DNA of 64,000 nt from CAZELM01 sp964512995 (GCA_964512995.1 CAZELM010000003.1:62001-126000); one strand, 5' to 3'. Positions 9,801 to 19,958 are shown, numbered from the stretch's first letter. Notes: a model not told the origin generated them from the letters alone. Made by a program: numbers and translations.

Positions 9801-11292
9801 GACACCGGAAGAGAAGCTTCTCAGAGCGATATTTGGTGAGAAAGCAGGAGATGTCCGGGATGCTTCATTGACTGTCCCTCCTGGTATAGAAGGAACAGTT
9901 ATCGATGTCATGGTATTTTCGCGTAAAGGTGTTGATAAAGATGAACGCTCCCGAATGATCGAAGAAGAGAATTTGAAGCGTTTGAGAAAAGATTATGAAG
10001 ACGAGATTACCATCATTCGGGATGAGGAAATTAATAAAATCAGGAAAGTTTTCATCGGTAAAAAGGTCAGCGAAGATTTTTATGATCCGGTCAGCGGTGA
10101 ACTCCTGTTTAAGAAAAACGATATTATCACTGGAAATTCCATCTCTCGTGTACCCGATATTCTTATCGAGCGGATTCCGATCGTCCAGCATAAAGAAATT
10201 ATGCCGGAATTGCAGAAAATCAAACAGCGAACGGATGAGCAGGCTGATATTATCAAACTGATCTATGATGAACGCGTGCTTCGACAACAACGAGGGGATG
10301 AACTGGCACCGGGTGTCGTAAAATTGGTAAAGGTCTTCATCGCGGTCAAACGGAAATTACAGGTTGGCGATAAGATGGCCGGCCGCCACGGTAACAAAGG
10401 TGTTATTTCCAAAATCGTTCCGGAAGAGGATATGCCTTTTCTGCCAGATGGAACACCGGTAGAAATTGTTTTGAATCCATTGGGAGTTCCATCACGAATG
10501 AATGTTGGCCAGATTTTGGAAACACATTTGGGTTGGGCCGCCAAAGAGCTTGGCAAAGTTATCGTAGCACTGCTTGAGAAGTATCATGCTGAAAACATGA
10601 AAAAAATGCGGGAGTTATTGAAAAACGTCTTCAGAAATTCCGAACTCGCCAACACAATCACTGCGATGTCTGATGACGAAATTTTATCGTTGGCTAAGAA
10701 TCTGACGAGTGGAATTCATATGGCAACTCCAGTGTTTGATGGTGCGACAGAAAGTGAGATCAGCGAGACCCTAAAACTGGCTGACTTACCAAGCGACGGC
10801 AAGGCAAAACTGTTTGATGGCAGAACAGGCGAACCATTTGATCAACCTGTAACGGTCGGATATATCTATATGCTGAAACTTGCTCATCTCGTTGATGACA
10901 AAATCCACGCCCGTTCCATTGGACCGTATTCCCTGGTCACGCAACAGCCATTGGGTGGTAAAGCGCAATTTGGCGGTCAGCGTTTTGGAGAAATGGAAGT
11001 ATGGGCATTGGAAGGCTATGGAGCTGCTCATACATTACAGGAGATGTTAACTGTAAAATCAGACGATGTACTTGGCAGAACACGAATTTATCAAGCAATC
11101 GTAAAAGGCGAAAGCATGTTGGAACCTGGTGTTCCAGAATCATTCAATGTGTTAGTGAAAGAACTCCAGGCTCTTGGTCTTGATGTCGAACTGATCGATA
11201 CTGAAAAATCCGAAGTAATCGATATGATGGCAAACAAGCCGATGTTAGACCGGGAAGAGCCAACCCTTGAAAATACTACAACAGAGGAATAA
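6805..11292 (+). CDS. rpoB: DNA-directed RNA polymerase subunit beta, with an N-terminal zinc-ribbon insertion
   Basis: The 1495-residue beta subunit is larger than the 1342 of E. coli. Core signatures are intact: 'SQMHRSPGVFF', 'ERAGFEVRDVHSTHYGRICP', 'GYNFEDAI', 'KMAGRHGNKGV' and the C-terminal clamp segment 'QQPLGGKAQFGGQRFGEMEVW'. The rifampicin region reads 'GSSQLSQFMDQTNPL'. After 'ASLEFVSYEIG' (75-85), where most RpoB proteins run straight into 'PKYDVEEC', there are about 65 extra residues with eight cysteines: C89, C91, C105, C107, C129, C132, C141 and C144. The normal sequence resumes at 'LKYDVVECRQRG'. The usual SI1-like insert is also present around 'AQEEIYRRLRPGDP'. rpoC follows after 26 bases. 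Confidence 0.98.
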   Translation: MADTKSVSQPLNAPRIRRDFSKIGSVIDVPNLLAVQQESFERFLQMDMLPDDRSNVGMQEVFSDVFPIENFNKTASLEFVSYEIGSWECSCGKIKGMQNRYRWRCDCGYHEGIGDLLKLREEGNDPGACDRCGGIPKYITCDHCEKRVELKLKYDVVECRQRGNTFAASLKVIVRLVVWDEDAESDVRSIRDIKEQEVYLGEMPLMTDVTLDRQGRIRVGDKSTFVINGTERVIVSQMHRSPGVFFKHDKGRGHASGKLLFSARIIPYRGSWIEFEFDINDLLYVRIDRKRKLLCTVLLRALGYESDEEILKLFYEPEIFVKNGTQYQRKVTQSLVGERIPWDIADPTNPEKILFKMDKKFTKRSIRDLKKAGIEILDYSLKDLIGKISLSDVVNMETGEIIVECNEEITLDNIRKIEALAPGELELVSVDTTPIGTSLHATLAKDKIPTREEAQEEIYRRLRPGDPLTAESAANLFERLFYNPKYYDLSEVGRLKLNKKIGVEVPMDQRTLLPEDIVGVIRYLLNLKNSRGSIDDIDHMGNRRVRAVGELLQNQFRIGLVRMERAIRERMSIPDLQAVMPHDLINAKPVSAALNEFFGSSQLSQFMDQTNPLAELTHKRRLSALGPGGLSRERAGFEVRDVHSTHYGRICPIETPEGPNVGLIVSLSTYARVTPHGFIETPYRRVINSKISDEIVYLTALDEDQEHNLLGGRKYFIAQASTPIDENGCLQDERINCRYGGEPTMNTPDKMDFMDISPKQLVSVSTALIPFLEHDDANRALMGSNMQRQAVPLLKTEAPLVGTGMEHIAVRDSGVVVRSKRSGIVEAVNANRIIVRSDELLDPNAPIQDSPVDIYTLTKFRRSNQNTCINQVPIVRRGQRVRAGQIIADGPATDNGELALGRNILVAFMPWHGYNFEDAILISEKVVKEDLYTSIHIESFEIEARDTKLGTEEITRDIPNVAEEQLRNLDESGIIRIGAEVKANDVLVGKITPKGETQLTPEEKLLRAIFGEKAGDVRDASLTVPPGIEGTVIDVMVFSRKGVDKDERSRMIEEENLKRLRKDYEDEITIIRDEEINKIRKVFIGKKVSEDFYDPVSGELLFKKNDIITGNSISRVPDILIERIPIVQHKEIMPELQKIKQRTDEQADIIKLIYDERVLRQQRGDELAPGVVKLVKVFIAVKRKLQVGDKMAGRHGNKGVISKIVPEEDMPFLPDGTPVEIVLNPLGVPSRMNVGQILETHLGWAAKELGKVIVALLEKYHAENMKKMRELLKNVFRNSELANTITAMSDDEILSLAKNLTSGIHMATPVFDGATESEISETLKLADLPSDGKAKLFDGRTGEPFDQPVTVGYIYMLKLAHLVDDKIHARSIGPYSLVTQQPLGGKAQFGGQRFGEMEVWALEGYGAAHTLQEMLTVKSDDVLGRTRIYQAIVKGESMLEPGVPESFNVLVKELQALGLDVELIDTEKSEVIDMMANKPMLDREEPTLENTTTEE

Positions 11293-11318
11293 CCCTTTGT
11301 CCTACGGAGGGATCGGCT

Positions 11319-14300
11319 TTGGAAGATATCTATACTCTGTTCGAAAAGCCAAAAGATACTACCAGGTGGGATGCAATTCGTATCCAATTGGCATCTCCGG
11401 AAAAGATACGTGCGTGGTCTTATGGTGAGGTAACGAAGCCTGAGACGATAAATTATCGGACATTTAAACCCGAACGCGGTGGATTATTCTGTGCAAAAAT
11501 TTTCGGCCCCACAAAGGACTTCGAATGTAATTGCGGTAAATATAAACGAATGAAGCATCGTGGAGTTATCTGCGATAAGTGCGGGGTTGAAGTGATTCAG
11601 GCGAAAGTAAGGAGGGAGCGGCTCGGGCACATCGAACTCGCATGCCCGGTATCGCATGTCTGGTTTTTCAAAGGACTTCCATCTCGAATCGGTAATATTC
11701 TGGATATGACACTGAGGGAGTTGGAGCGAATCTTATATTTTGAATTTTATGTTGTGATTGATCCAGGTGATACCCCATTGAAAGAAAAGGAGTTACTGGA
11801 CGAAGAAAAATATCAGAAGCTTCGTGATGACTATGGCCCTCGTTTTAAAGCTGGGATGGGAGCGGAAGCGATCCGCGAATTACTTAAAAAAATTGACTGT
11901 GAGGTCCTGGCTGTCGAGTTACGTCAAAAAATGCGGGATGAGCATGCGTCAGCACAGGCGAAAAAGAAAGCCGTAAAACGTCTGAAAGTCATTGAAGCCA
12001 TCCGTCAATCAGGGAATCGGCCGGAATGGATGATCATGGAAGTCATTCCGGTCCTGCCGCCCGAATTGCGGCCTCTTGTCCCTCTCGATGGTGGCCGATT
12101 TGCAACTTCTGATCTTAATGATCTGTATCGGCGAGTTATCAATCGGAATAATCGATTAAAGCGACTTCAGGAGTTGAAAGCTCCCGATGTCATTGTCCGA
12201 AATGAAAAGCGAATGCTTCAAGAAGCCGTCGATGCATTGTTCGATAATGGAAGACGGGGACGAGCGCTGAAGGGTCCCAATAACCGATCACTACGGTCAC
12301 TTTCTGATATGCTGAAAGGCAAACAAGGACGTTTCCGGCAAAATCTGCTTGGAAAGCGTGTGGATTATTCTGGACGATCGGTTATCGTCGTTGGTCCGGA
12401 ACTTCGCCTGAATGAATGTGGCCTCCCTAAAAAAATGGCTTTGGAGTTATTCAAACCATTTATTTTTAATAAGTTAGAAGAAAAAGGTCTAGCTCCAACG
12501 ATCAAGAACGCCAAGAAGATGGTTGAACAGGAGTCGCCGGAAGTATGGGATATCCTGGAGGAGGTCATCAAGGATCATCCGGTAATCTTGAATCGTGCGC
12601 CAACCCTCCATCGTCTGGGACTTCAAGCGTTTCAGCCGCTCCTCATCGAAGGAAAAGCCATTCGGATTCATCCACTCGTCTGTACCGCTTTTAATGCAGA
12701 TTTTGATGGTGATCAGATGGCAGTTCATGTTCCATTATCCGTCGAAGCACAGCTCGAAGCACGTCTCCTGATGATGGCGAGTAACAACATTCTATCACCC
12801 GCGAATGGGAGTCCAATCGCTGTTCCAAGCCAGGATATCGTTTTGGGATGTTATTATTTGACACGTCTTCGAGAAAATGAGCCAGGTGAAGGGAAAATTT
12901 TTGCATCCACCGAAGAAGCGATAATGGCTTATGAAGCAGGCGAAGTTGCCTTACAGGCGGTTATTCAGGTTCGCGTGGATGGCCAGATGATGACAACATC
13001 TGTGGGCCGAGTGATTTTCAACGAGGCTTTGCCGGTTGGTTTCCCGTTCTACAACACGGTCGCAGGCAAAAAACAACTGACCAATATCATCTCACAAGTC
13101 TATCGCGATTTCGGACGTGCACGATGTGCGCAAACTTTGGATGCAATAAAAAATCTTGGATTTTCGCATGCATGTCGGGCAGGAATTTCAATAAATATCA
13201 ATGACCTCTACATCCCCTCGAATAAAGAAATGCTGATAACTCAAGCCCGAACTGACGTAATCGAAGTTGAGCGGCAATATCAGGACGGAATCATTACAGA
13301 TGGGGAGCGGTATAATAAAGTCATCGATACATGGTCGCATGTTACAGATAAAGTCGCTGATGAATTATTTAAGGAGTTGGAAAAATACCGATCTAAAGAT
13401 GATGGACAGCCGATTCGAGAAAGTGGTGATTTCAATCCGGTTGCGATGATGTCGGAATCGGGAGCTAGAGGATCCAAAATGCAAATCCGGCAATTGGCTG
13501 GAATGCGTGGATTGATGGCCAAACCATCCGGAGAAATCATTGAAACACCAATTACCGCGAATTTTCGGGAAGGATTGACCGTATTACAATATTTCATTTC
13601 CACTCATGGCGCTCGAAAAGGACTCGCAGATACCGCTCTGAAAACAGCCGATTCCGGATATCTGACCAGACGACTCGTCGATGTCGCTCAAGATGTCATC
13701 GTAACAGAGGAAAACTGTGGAACCGATAGTGGCATTATCGTCAGTGCGATCGTTGAAGGTGGAGAGGTTATCGAACCATTATATGATCGTATTCTGGGTC
13801 GGATCGCTGCCAGTCACATCAAAGATCCTTTTACAGGAGAAGTGTTGTGCCCGGAACAGGAGGAAATCGATGAGGTTCGGGCGATGCGGATCACCAATGC
13901 CGGAATCGAGACCGTTACGATCCGATCTGTTCTAACCTGTGAATGCCGATATGGAGTATGCCGGAAGTGTTATGGAAGAGACTTGGCCGAAGGCAAGCTC
14001 GTGGCTTTGGGAGCTGCGGTTGGCGTCATTGCGGCTCAATCCATTGGCGAACCCGGTACACAACTCACCATGCGTACCTTCCACATTGGAGGCACAGCCA
14101 AAGCGATCGAAGAAGATGTTACAGCAGAAACAGAGATCTCAGGACGCGTCATCATCTCACAATCTCTGAGATCTGCTCAGAATTCAAAAGGAGAAATCGT
14201 TGTTCTTTCCCGCAAGGAAGGCAGGATCATCATTGCCCAACCTCATATCCGGGCTGCATTTGATGGCGTACTGAGCATTGCCGATGATCGGCAGGAGAAC

Positions 14301-16022
14301 CAGCCGGGAATTCGGATCACCCTTCGAAGCGAGAACCGAGAAGAATCCTATTTTCTGAAAACAGATGACCTGTATGATGATAAAATCAAGCAGTTTGAAG
14401 GAAAACTGCAGATTCTCAGAGGAAATGACGAGAAAATTGAGTCCGGGGAGATTCTTGTCGAGAAGATGCGGCAACAATGGACAGTTCCAGATAAGATTCC
14501 ATACGGCGCTAAGCTGCGGGTTGGTGAAGGACAGATCGTTCAGCCAGCAATCTTCGCCAAGATCAGTGCTCTAGTAAAATTTTATCATCTAGAAGGTGAT
14601 CGGCTGATCGAATCCGAATCCGTTCTTAAAAGTATTGAAGGTGGTATATTCGAGATCATTGACCGTGCATGCTTTATGAAGCTTTTCCTGGAAGAAGATG
14701 ATGAAAAATCGCTGGAAACTTACTACATCGCCAGAGGTGCGAAGGTTCGAGTAAAAAATGGCGATCGCGTAAAACGAGATCAGTTGATCGTGGAATCTAC
14801 GATGCTTGACAAACCGGACCGTCGCACATTCTTGCTTGCTGACTGGGATCCGTTTGCGATCCCATTGCTTGCTGAGCAATCCGGTGAGGTATTGTTGGAT
14901 GACGTGATTGACGAAGTGACAATCAAGGAGGAACTGGATGTAGTCACCGCTCAGTCACGACGAGTTATCGGCGTTTTCAGAGAAGAATTGAAATGCCCAA
15001 TCCTCAAATGTGGGCATCGGGAGTTAAAACGTCGTGAAGGCAAAAAGCAATATTGCCCAGTACATGATAATGAACTCCAACCCCTGCACCCAAATTTTAC
15101 AATCAAAGGAACAAAGATCAGAGTTGCATTGCCAACCGGCGCACATCTTTTTGTTGAACCGAAGCAGAAGGTGAATGCGGGTGATGTCGTAGCATTGATA
15201 CTCAGAGAGAGTCAGAAAACAAAGGATATTACTGGAGGTTTACCGAGAGTCGTCGAATTATTTGAAGCGCGGAAGCCGAAGGAATTGGCGGTAATCGCAG
15301 AAATCGACGGTGAAATTGTTTATGGACCCATCGAAAAAGGTATGCAAAAAATTCTGATCAAGGGTTCGAGTGGTGCTCAAGCAGAATACTCAATCCCTCG
15401 TGGAACCCATATCAATGTTCAGGAGGGAGACTATGTGAAAGCCGGCGAACCACTCATGGATGGTTCCTCAAATCCGCATGATATTTTAGCGGTTTTGGGT
15501 GAAAAAGAGCTGCAAAAATATCTCGTCAATGAAGTCCAGGCAGTATATCGGCTCCAAGGTGTTACAATCAATGACAAGCATATTGAAGTGATCATTCGTC
15601 AGATGTTGAAAATGATTCGCGTTGACGACGTAGGAGATACAGATTTCTTGTTGGAGGAACAGGTGGATCGTTGGCGGTTCAACGAAGAAAACGAGCGTGT
15701 AAAAGCACTCTCAGGGCGACCTGCACGTGGAAGTCTCTTGCTCCAGGGAATCACGAAAGCCTCTCTTTCGACTGAGAGTTTTATCTCAGCAGCATCGTTT
15801 CAGGAAACAACACGCGTTCTTACTGAAGCAGCGGTTTCTGGAAAAATCGATAACCTGAGAGGATTGAAAGAAAATGTTGTTGTTGGCAGATTAATTCCGG
15901 CTGGATCAGGTTTCAAACTCTACCGCGACACTGCGATCAGAATAATCCCGAAAAAAGATATTTCCGCCGACAATTCCAGCTCAAATGGACAGGATAGCCA
16001 TGAAATTGCGTCAGCGCCGTAA
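11319..16022 (+). CDS. rpoC: DNA-directed RNA polymerase subunit beta', with a very large trigger-loop insertion
   Basis: The 1567-residue beta' subunit starts at TTG 11319 with CGGAGG eight bases upstream. It contains the N-terminal zinc ribbon (C70, C72, C85, C88), the catalytic 'NADFDGD' (459-465) whose three aspartates hold the active-site Mg, the bridge-helix region 'SGARGSKMQIRQLAGMRGLM' and the second zinc site ('CECRYGVCRKCYG'). Between trigger-loop halves 'LTMRTFHIGG' (about 916) and 'TKDITGGLPRV' (about 1302) lie roughly 375 residues, about twice the SI3 insert of E. coli. The insert includes a C-x4-C-x-H...C-x2-H cluster from C1226 that could bind zinc. Confidence 0.98.
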   Translation: MEDIYTLFEKPKDTTRWDAIRIQLASPEKIRAWSYGEVTKPETINYRTFKPERGGLFCAKIFGPTKDFECNCGKYKRMKHRGVICDKCGVEVIQAKVRRERLGHIELACPVSHVWFFKGLPSRIGNILDMTLRELERILYFEFYVVIDPGDTPLKEKELLDEEKYQKLRDDYGPRFKAGMGAEAIRELLKKIDCEVLAVELRQKMRDEHASAQAKKKAVKRLKVIEAIRQSGNRPEWMIMEVIPVLPPELRPLVPLDGGRFATSDLNDLYRRVINRNNRLKRLQELKAPDVIVRNEKRMLQEAVDALFDNGRRGRALKGPNNRSLRSLSDMLKGKQGRFRQNLLGKRVDYSGRSVIVVGPELRLNECGLPKKMALELFKPFIFNKLEEKGLAPTIKNAKKMVEQESPEVWDILEEVIKDHPVILNRAPTLHRLGLQAFQPLLIEGKAIRIHPLVCTAFNADFDGDQMAVHVPLSVEAQLEARLLMMASNNILSPANGSPIAVPSQDIVLGCYYLTRLRENEPGEGKIFASTEEAIMAYEAGEVALQAVIQVRVDGQMMTTSVGRVIFNEALPVGFPFYNTVAGKKQLTNIISQVYRDFGRARCAQTLDAIKNLGFSHACRAGISININDLYIPSNKEMLITQARTDVIEVERQYQDGIITDGERYNKVIDTWSHVTDKVADELFKELEKYRSKDDGQPIRESGDFNPVAMMSESGARGSKMQIRQLAGMRGLMAKPSGEIIETPITANFREGLTVLQYFISTHGARKGLADTALKTADSGYLTRRLVDVAQDVIVTEENCGTDSGIIVSAIVEGGEVIEPLYDRILGRIAASHIKDPFTGEVLCPEQEEIDEVRAMRITNAGIETVTIRSVLTCECRYGVCRKCYGRDLAEGKLVALGAAVGVIAAQSIGEPGTQLTMRTFHIGGTAKAIEEDVTAETEISGRVIISQSLRSAQNSKGEIVVLSRKEGRIIIAQPHIRAAFDGVLSIADDRQENQPGIRITLRSENREESYFLKTDDLYDDKIKQFEGKLQILRGNDEKIESGEILVEKMRQQWTVPDKIPYGAKLRVGEGQIVQPAIFAKISALVKFYHLEGDRLIESESVLKSIEGGIFEIIDRACFMKLFLEEDDEKSLETYYIARGAKVRVKNGDRVKRDQLIVESTMLDKPDRRTFLLADWDPFAIPLLAEQSGEVLLDDVIDEVTIKEELDVVTAQSRRVIGVFREELKCPILKCGHRELKRREGKKQYCPVHDNELQPLHPNFTIKGTKIRVALPTGAHLFVEPKQKVNAGDVVALILRESQKTKDITGGLPRVVELFEARKPKELAVIAEIDGEIVYGPIEKGMQKILIKGSSGAQAEYSIPRGTHINVQEGDYVKAGEPLMDGSSNPHDILAVLGEKELQKYLVNEVQAVYRLQGVTINDKHIEVIIRQMLKMIRVDDVGDTDFLLEEQVDRWRFNEENERVKALSGRPARGSLLLQGITKASLSTESFISAASFQETTRVLTEAAVSGKIDNLRGLKENVVVGRLIPAGSGFKLYRDTAIRIIPKKDISADNSSSNGQDSHEIASAP

Positions 16023-16060
16023 AAATTTGGAGCTACTTTGCGGTAATAGCATCTTTTAAC

Positions 16061-16089
16061 TTGACAATTACAGAACTCAAAAGTAATCT
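16061..16089 (+). promoter_or_regulatory. Probable sigma-70 promoter of the rpsL-rpsG-tuf operon
   Basis: A perfect TTGACA at 16061-16066 is followed, 17 bases later, by TAATCT at 16084-16089. It lies in the 105-base gap between rpoC and rpsL, about 40 bases before the GTG start of rpsL. The -35 is consensus and the -10 is weak, so the call is moderate. Confidence 0.5.
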
Positions 16090-16127
16090 CACACAGTTTT
16101 TGCTAGTAACTTTCAGAGGAGAATGTC

Positions 16128-16502
16128 GTGCCAACTATTAATCAGTTAGTCAGAAAAGGAAGAACGAAGATCAAAGACAAATCAAACACTCCAGCTCTAT
16201 TGTCTTGTCCACAGCGGAAAGGTGTTTGCACAAAAGTATCAACTACAACTCCCAAAAAGCCCAATTCAGCATTGCGGAAAGTGGCTCGAGTCAGGTTGAC
16301 TAATGGGATTGAAGTAACATCTTATATCCCGGGCGAAGGACACAATCTTCAGGAACATTCCACAGTACTGGTTCGAGGTGGTCGAGTGAAGGATCTACCT
16401 GGAGTGAGGTATCATATTGTCAGAGGAACACTCGAAAGTTCTGGCGTTGATGCAAGACGAAAAGGAAGATCAAAATACGGAGCGAAAAGACCGAAGGCGT
16501 AG
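16128..16502 (+). CDS. rpsL: 30S ribosomal protein S12
   Basis: The 124-residue S12 starts at GTG 16128 with GAGGAG upstream. It lies at the decoding centre and governs accuracy. The decoding loop 'TTTPKKPNSALRKVARV' and the second loop 'PGEGHNLQEHSTVLVRGGRVKDLPG' (partly quoted) show the wild-type lysines linked to streptomycin sensitivity in other species. A cysteine in 'RKGVCTKV' is the common form. Confidence 0.98.
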   Translation: MPTINQLVRKGRTKIKDKSNTPALLSCPQRKGVCTKVSTTTPKKPNSALRKVARVRLTNGIEVTSYIPGEGHNLQEHSTVLVRGGRVKDLPGVRYHIVRGTLESSGVDARRKGRSKYGAKRPKA

Positions 16503-16563
16503 ATTTCGGGGTAGATGTCCCTGAGAACTCGATATTGCGGATATATGGTAAAAGGAGGTTCGA

Positions 16564-17034
16564 ATGCCACGAAGAAAAGTGGTTGAAAAAAGAGAATTAT
16601 ACCCCGATCCGAAATTCGGAAGTATTATCGTAGCAAAATTTGTCAATAATTTGATGTATGATGGCAAGAAAAGTGTTTCGGAGCGAATTTTTTATAAAGC
16701 ATTGGATCTGATTGAAATTAAATCGAAACAGGACCCCTTAAAAGTTTTTAAAAAAGCTCTGGATAATGTTAAACCGCTTCTTGAAGTCAAATCTCGCCGG
16801 GTTGGTGGAGCTACATATCAGGTCCCTGTGGAGGTCGCTCCAGACCGCCGATTGGCACTGAGCTTTCGATGGATTATTACCTATGCGCGTTCTCGATCTG
16901 AAAAAACCATGTCAGATCGATTGGCAAACGAAATCATTGATGCCGCAAATAGCCGAGGAAATTCAATTAAAAAACGTGAAGATACTCACAAAATGGCCGA
17001 GGCTAATAAGGCATTTGCGCATTATCGATGGTAA
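16564..17034 (+). CDS. rpsG: 30S ribosomal protein S7
   Basis: The 156-residue S7 nucleates assembly of the 30S head. The start at ATG 16564 has AAAGGAGG upstream. Family marks are 'MPRRKVVEKRELYPDPKFGS', 'VNNLMYDGKKS', 'RRVGGATYQVPVEV' and 'KREDTHKMAEANKAFAHYRW' at the end. In most bacteria fusA (EF-G) comes next; here tuf follows after only 16 bases and fusA is absent. Confidence 0.98.
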   Translation: MPRRKVVEKRELYPDPKFGSIIVAKFVNNLMYDGKKSVSERIFYKALDLIEIKSKQDPLKVFKKALDNVKPLLEVKSRRVGGATYQVPVEVAPDRRLALSFRWIITYARSRSEKTMSDRLANEIIDAANSRGNSIKKREDTHKMAEANKAFAHYRW

Positions 17035-17050
17035 TCAAAAGGAGATTATT

Positions 17051-18256
<1,206 letters not shown>

Positions 18257-18280
18257 TAATTTGCTATACAGATAACTCAT

Positions 18281-18316
18281 GGCCTGTCCTCTATCATCGA
18301 AGAGGCGGCCTTTTTT
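18281..18316 (+). terminator. Intrinsic terminator or attenuator between tuf and rpsJ
   Basis: GGCC...CCTCT (18281-18292) pairs with AGAGG.GGCC (18301-18310) around an 8-base loop, with a small internal bulge, and is followed directly by TTTTTT (18311-18316). rpsJ starts only about 33 bases later, leaving little room for a new promoter. The element therefore either ends the str operon with some read-through or attenuates the S10 operon; in E. coli the S10 leader is attenuated by L4. Confidence 0.75.
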
Positions 18317-18349
18317 AACAGTATTGTTAGGGTGAATGCGGAGGAAATG

Positions 18350-18658
18350 ATGGCCGAACAAAAGATTCGGATTCGATTGAAAGCCTATGATTATCGGTTA
18401 TTAGATCAATCTGCAAGTGAAATAGCGACAACCTCAAGGCGGACAGGCGCAAGAGTAATTGGTCCGATTCCGTTGCCCACAAAGCTTAATAAATTTTGTG
18501 TTTTGCGAGGTCCGCATGTTGATAAAAAGAGCCGAGAACAATTCGAAATCAGAACACATAAACGCCTCATAGATATTCTAAGCCCGACTCCACAGACCGT
18601 TGATGCATTGATGCGGCTGGAGCTGCCGGCTGGCGTGGATGTGGAAATAAAATTGTAA
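18350..18658 (+). CDS. rpsJ: 30S ribosomal protein S10
   Basis: The 102-residue S10 is a 30S head protein and also the NusE partner of NusG and NusB in antitermination. ATG 18350 is chosen because GGAGGA (18340-18345) precedes it at a suitable distance; ATG 18347 is only one base away from that site. Family marks are 'KIRIRLKAYDYRLLD', 'GPIPLPTK' and 'RTHKRLIDI'. It opens the S10-spc-alpha array. Confidence 0.97.
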   Translation: MAEQKIRIRLKAYDYRLLDQSASEIATTSRRTGARVIGPIPLPTKLNKFCVLRGPHVDKKSREQFEIRTHKRLIDILSPTPQTVDALMRLELPAGVDVEIKL

Positions 18659-18678
18659 GAGTATAGGGGAGACGGAGT

Positions 18679-19311
18679 ATGGCCGTTGGAATTATTGGAA
18701 AAAAATTAGGTATGACTCAATTATTTGATATCAAGGGTCATCTTGTTCCAATTACTGTGATTCAGGCCGGTCCTTGCCCGGTTGTTCAAAAGAAAACATT
18801 AGAGACTGATGGCTATACCGCAGTCCAAATTGGTTTTCAAGAAATAGATAGAAAAAAAATTCGAAATAAACCGATCGCAGGACATTTTAAGCGTGCAGGA
18901 GTCAAACCGACAAAAGTATTAAAAGAGTTTCGTGTTTCAGATACGACGCCATACGAAGTCGGACAGAAGTTGGATATAGACTTCTTTAAACCAACCGAAC
19001 GCGTAACAATTACGGGAATTTCCAAAGGACGGGGCTATGCGGGAGTAATCAAACGGCATGGATTTGCAGGAAAAGATCTTGGCCATGGATCCCATGAAGC
19101 TTTCCGGCATGGCGGCTCTATAGGTTGCCGAACTCCTAAACATACAATCCGCGGAATGAAAATGGCCGGACGAATGGGTGGTCAAAAATTTACGATTAAA
19201 AACTTAAAGGTTGTATTTGTTGATAAAGATAATAACTTACTGTTGATAAAAGGTTCAGTTCCAGGCTGGAAAGGTGGATATGTTTTCGTCAGGAAAGCCG
19301 AAGGGAGATAG
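18679..19311 (+). CDS. rplC: 50S ribosomal protein L3
   Basis: L3 of 210 residues reaches into the peptidyl-transferase centre with a long loop. It starts 'AVGIIGKKLGMTQLFD'; the loop region 'HGSHEAFRHGGSIGCRTPKH' and 'GMKMAGRMGGQKFT' are present, including the glutamine of 'GGQ' that is methylated in some bacteria. GGGGAGA precedes ATG 18679. rplD follows after 8 bases. Confidence 0.97.
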   Translation: MAVGIIGKKLGMTQLFDIKGHLVPITVIQAGPCPVVQKKTLETDGYTAVQIGFQEIDRKKIRNKPIAGHFKRAGVKPTKVLKEFRVSDTTPYEVGQKLDIDFFKPTERVTITGISKGRGYAGVIKRHGFAGKDLGHGSHEAFRHGGSIGCRTPKHTIRGMKMAGRMGGQKFTIKNLKVVFVDKDNNLLLIKGSVPGWKGGYVFVRKAEGR

Positions 19312-19319
19312 AAGAAACT

Positions 19320-19958
19320 ATGCCAAAAATTGATGTAAAATCGATAGAAGGTCAGAAAGTCGGAGAAGTAGAACTCCCGGATGATATTTTTTCCGTACCT
19401 TTCAACCCATTTCCGATTCAAGAAGTTGTTCGGATGCAACTCGCAAATCGGAGAAGAGGAACGCATAAAACAAAAGAACGGTCTGAAGTGTCTGGCTCGA
19501 CAAGAAAACTTTACCGTCAAAAAGGAACCGGACATGCTCGTGCGGGAAGCATCAAATCACCTCTTAGACGCGGTGGTGGAACTATTTTCGGTCCCCAACC
19601 ACGAGATTACTCATTTTTACCGCCTAAAAAAGTTCGACGTAAGGCCTTATGCATTGCATTAACCCAGAAATTAGACAAAAAGCAGATCGAAATCGTAAGA
19701 GAATTTCCAGTCGATGAACCGAAAACGAAGCGAATGCTGGCAAAATTGGATCCACAGAATCTCCATAAAAAAACATTAATTATTTTAAGCGAGTTGGATG
19801 AACCGCATCGGACAAATCTAAAATTGTCATTGCATAATGTGCCATTCTGCAAAATTTTAAAACCAGAAGGTCTCAATGTTTTGGATTTGCTCTATCACCA
19901 AAGAGTTATATTCCTGGAAAAAAGTATCCCTATGATCACACAGAGGCTAGGATCATGA
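19320..19958 (+). CDS. rplD: 50S ribosomal protein L4
   Basis: L4 of 212 residues lines the exit tunnel with the extended loop 'KLYRQKGTGHARAGSIKSP' and 'RRGGGTIFGPQPRDYSF'. In E. coli L4 also represses the S10 operon through the mRNA leader; the hairpin at 18281 is a candidate site here. Its last codons overlap the rplW start by four bases (ATGA), pointing to translational coupling. Confidence 0.96.
   Translation: MPKIDVKSIEGQKVGEVELPDDIFSVPFNPFPIQEVVRMQLANRRRGTHKTKERSEVSGSTRKLYRQKGTGHARAGSIKSPLRRGGGTIFGPQPRDYSFLPPKKVRRKALCIALTQKLDKKQIEIVREFPVDEPKTKRMLAKLDPQNLHKKTLIILSELDEPHRTNLKLSLHNVPFCKILKPEGLNVLDLLYHQRVIFLEKSIPMITQRLGS

Noticed and set aside
16883..17050. An N-terminal extension of the second tuf into rpsG
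   Set aside because: It reads rpsG in another frame; ATG 17051 has its own ribosome site and matches copy 1.
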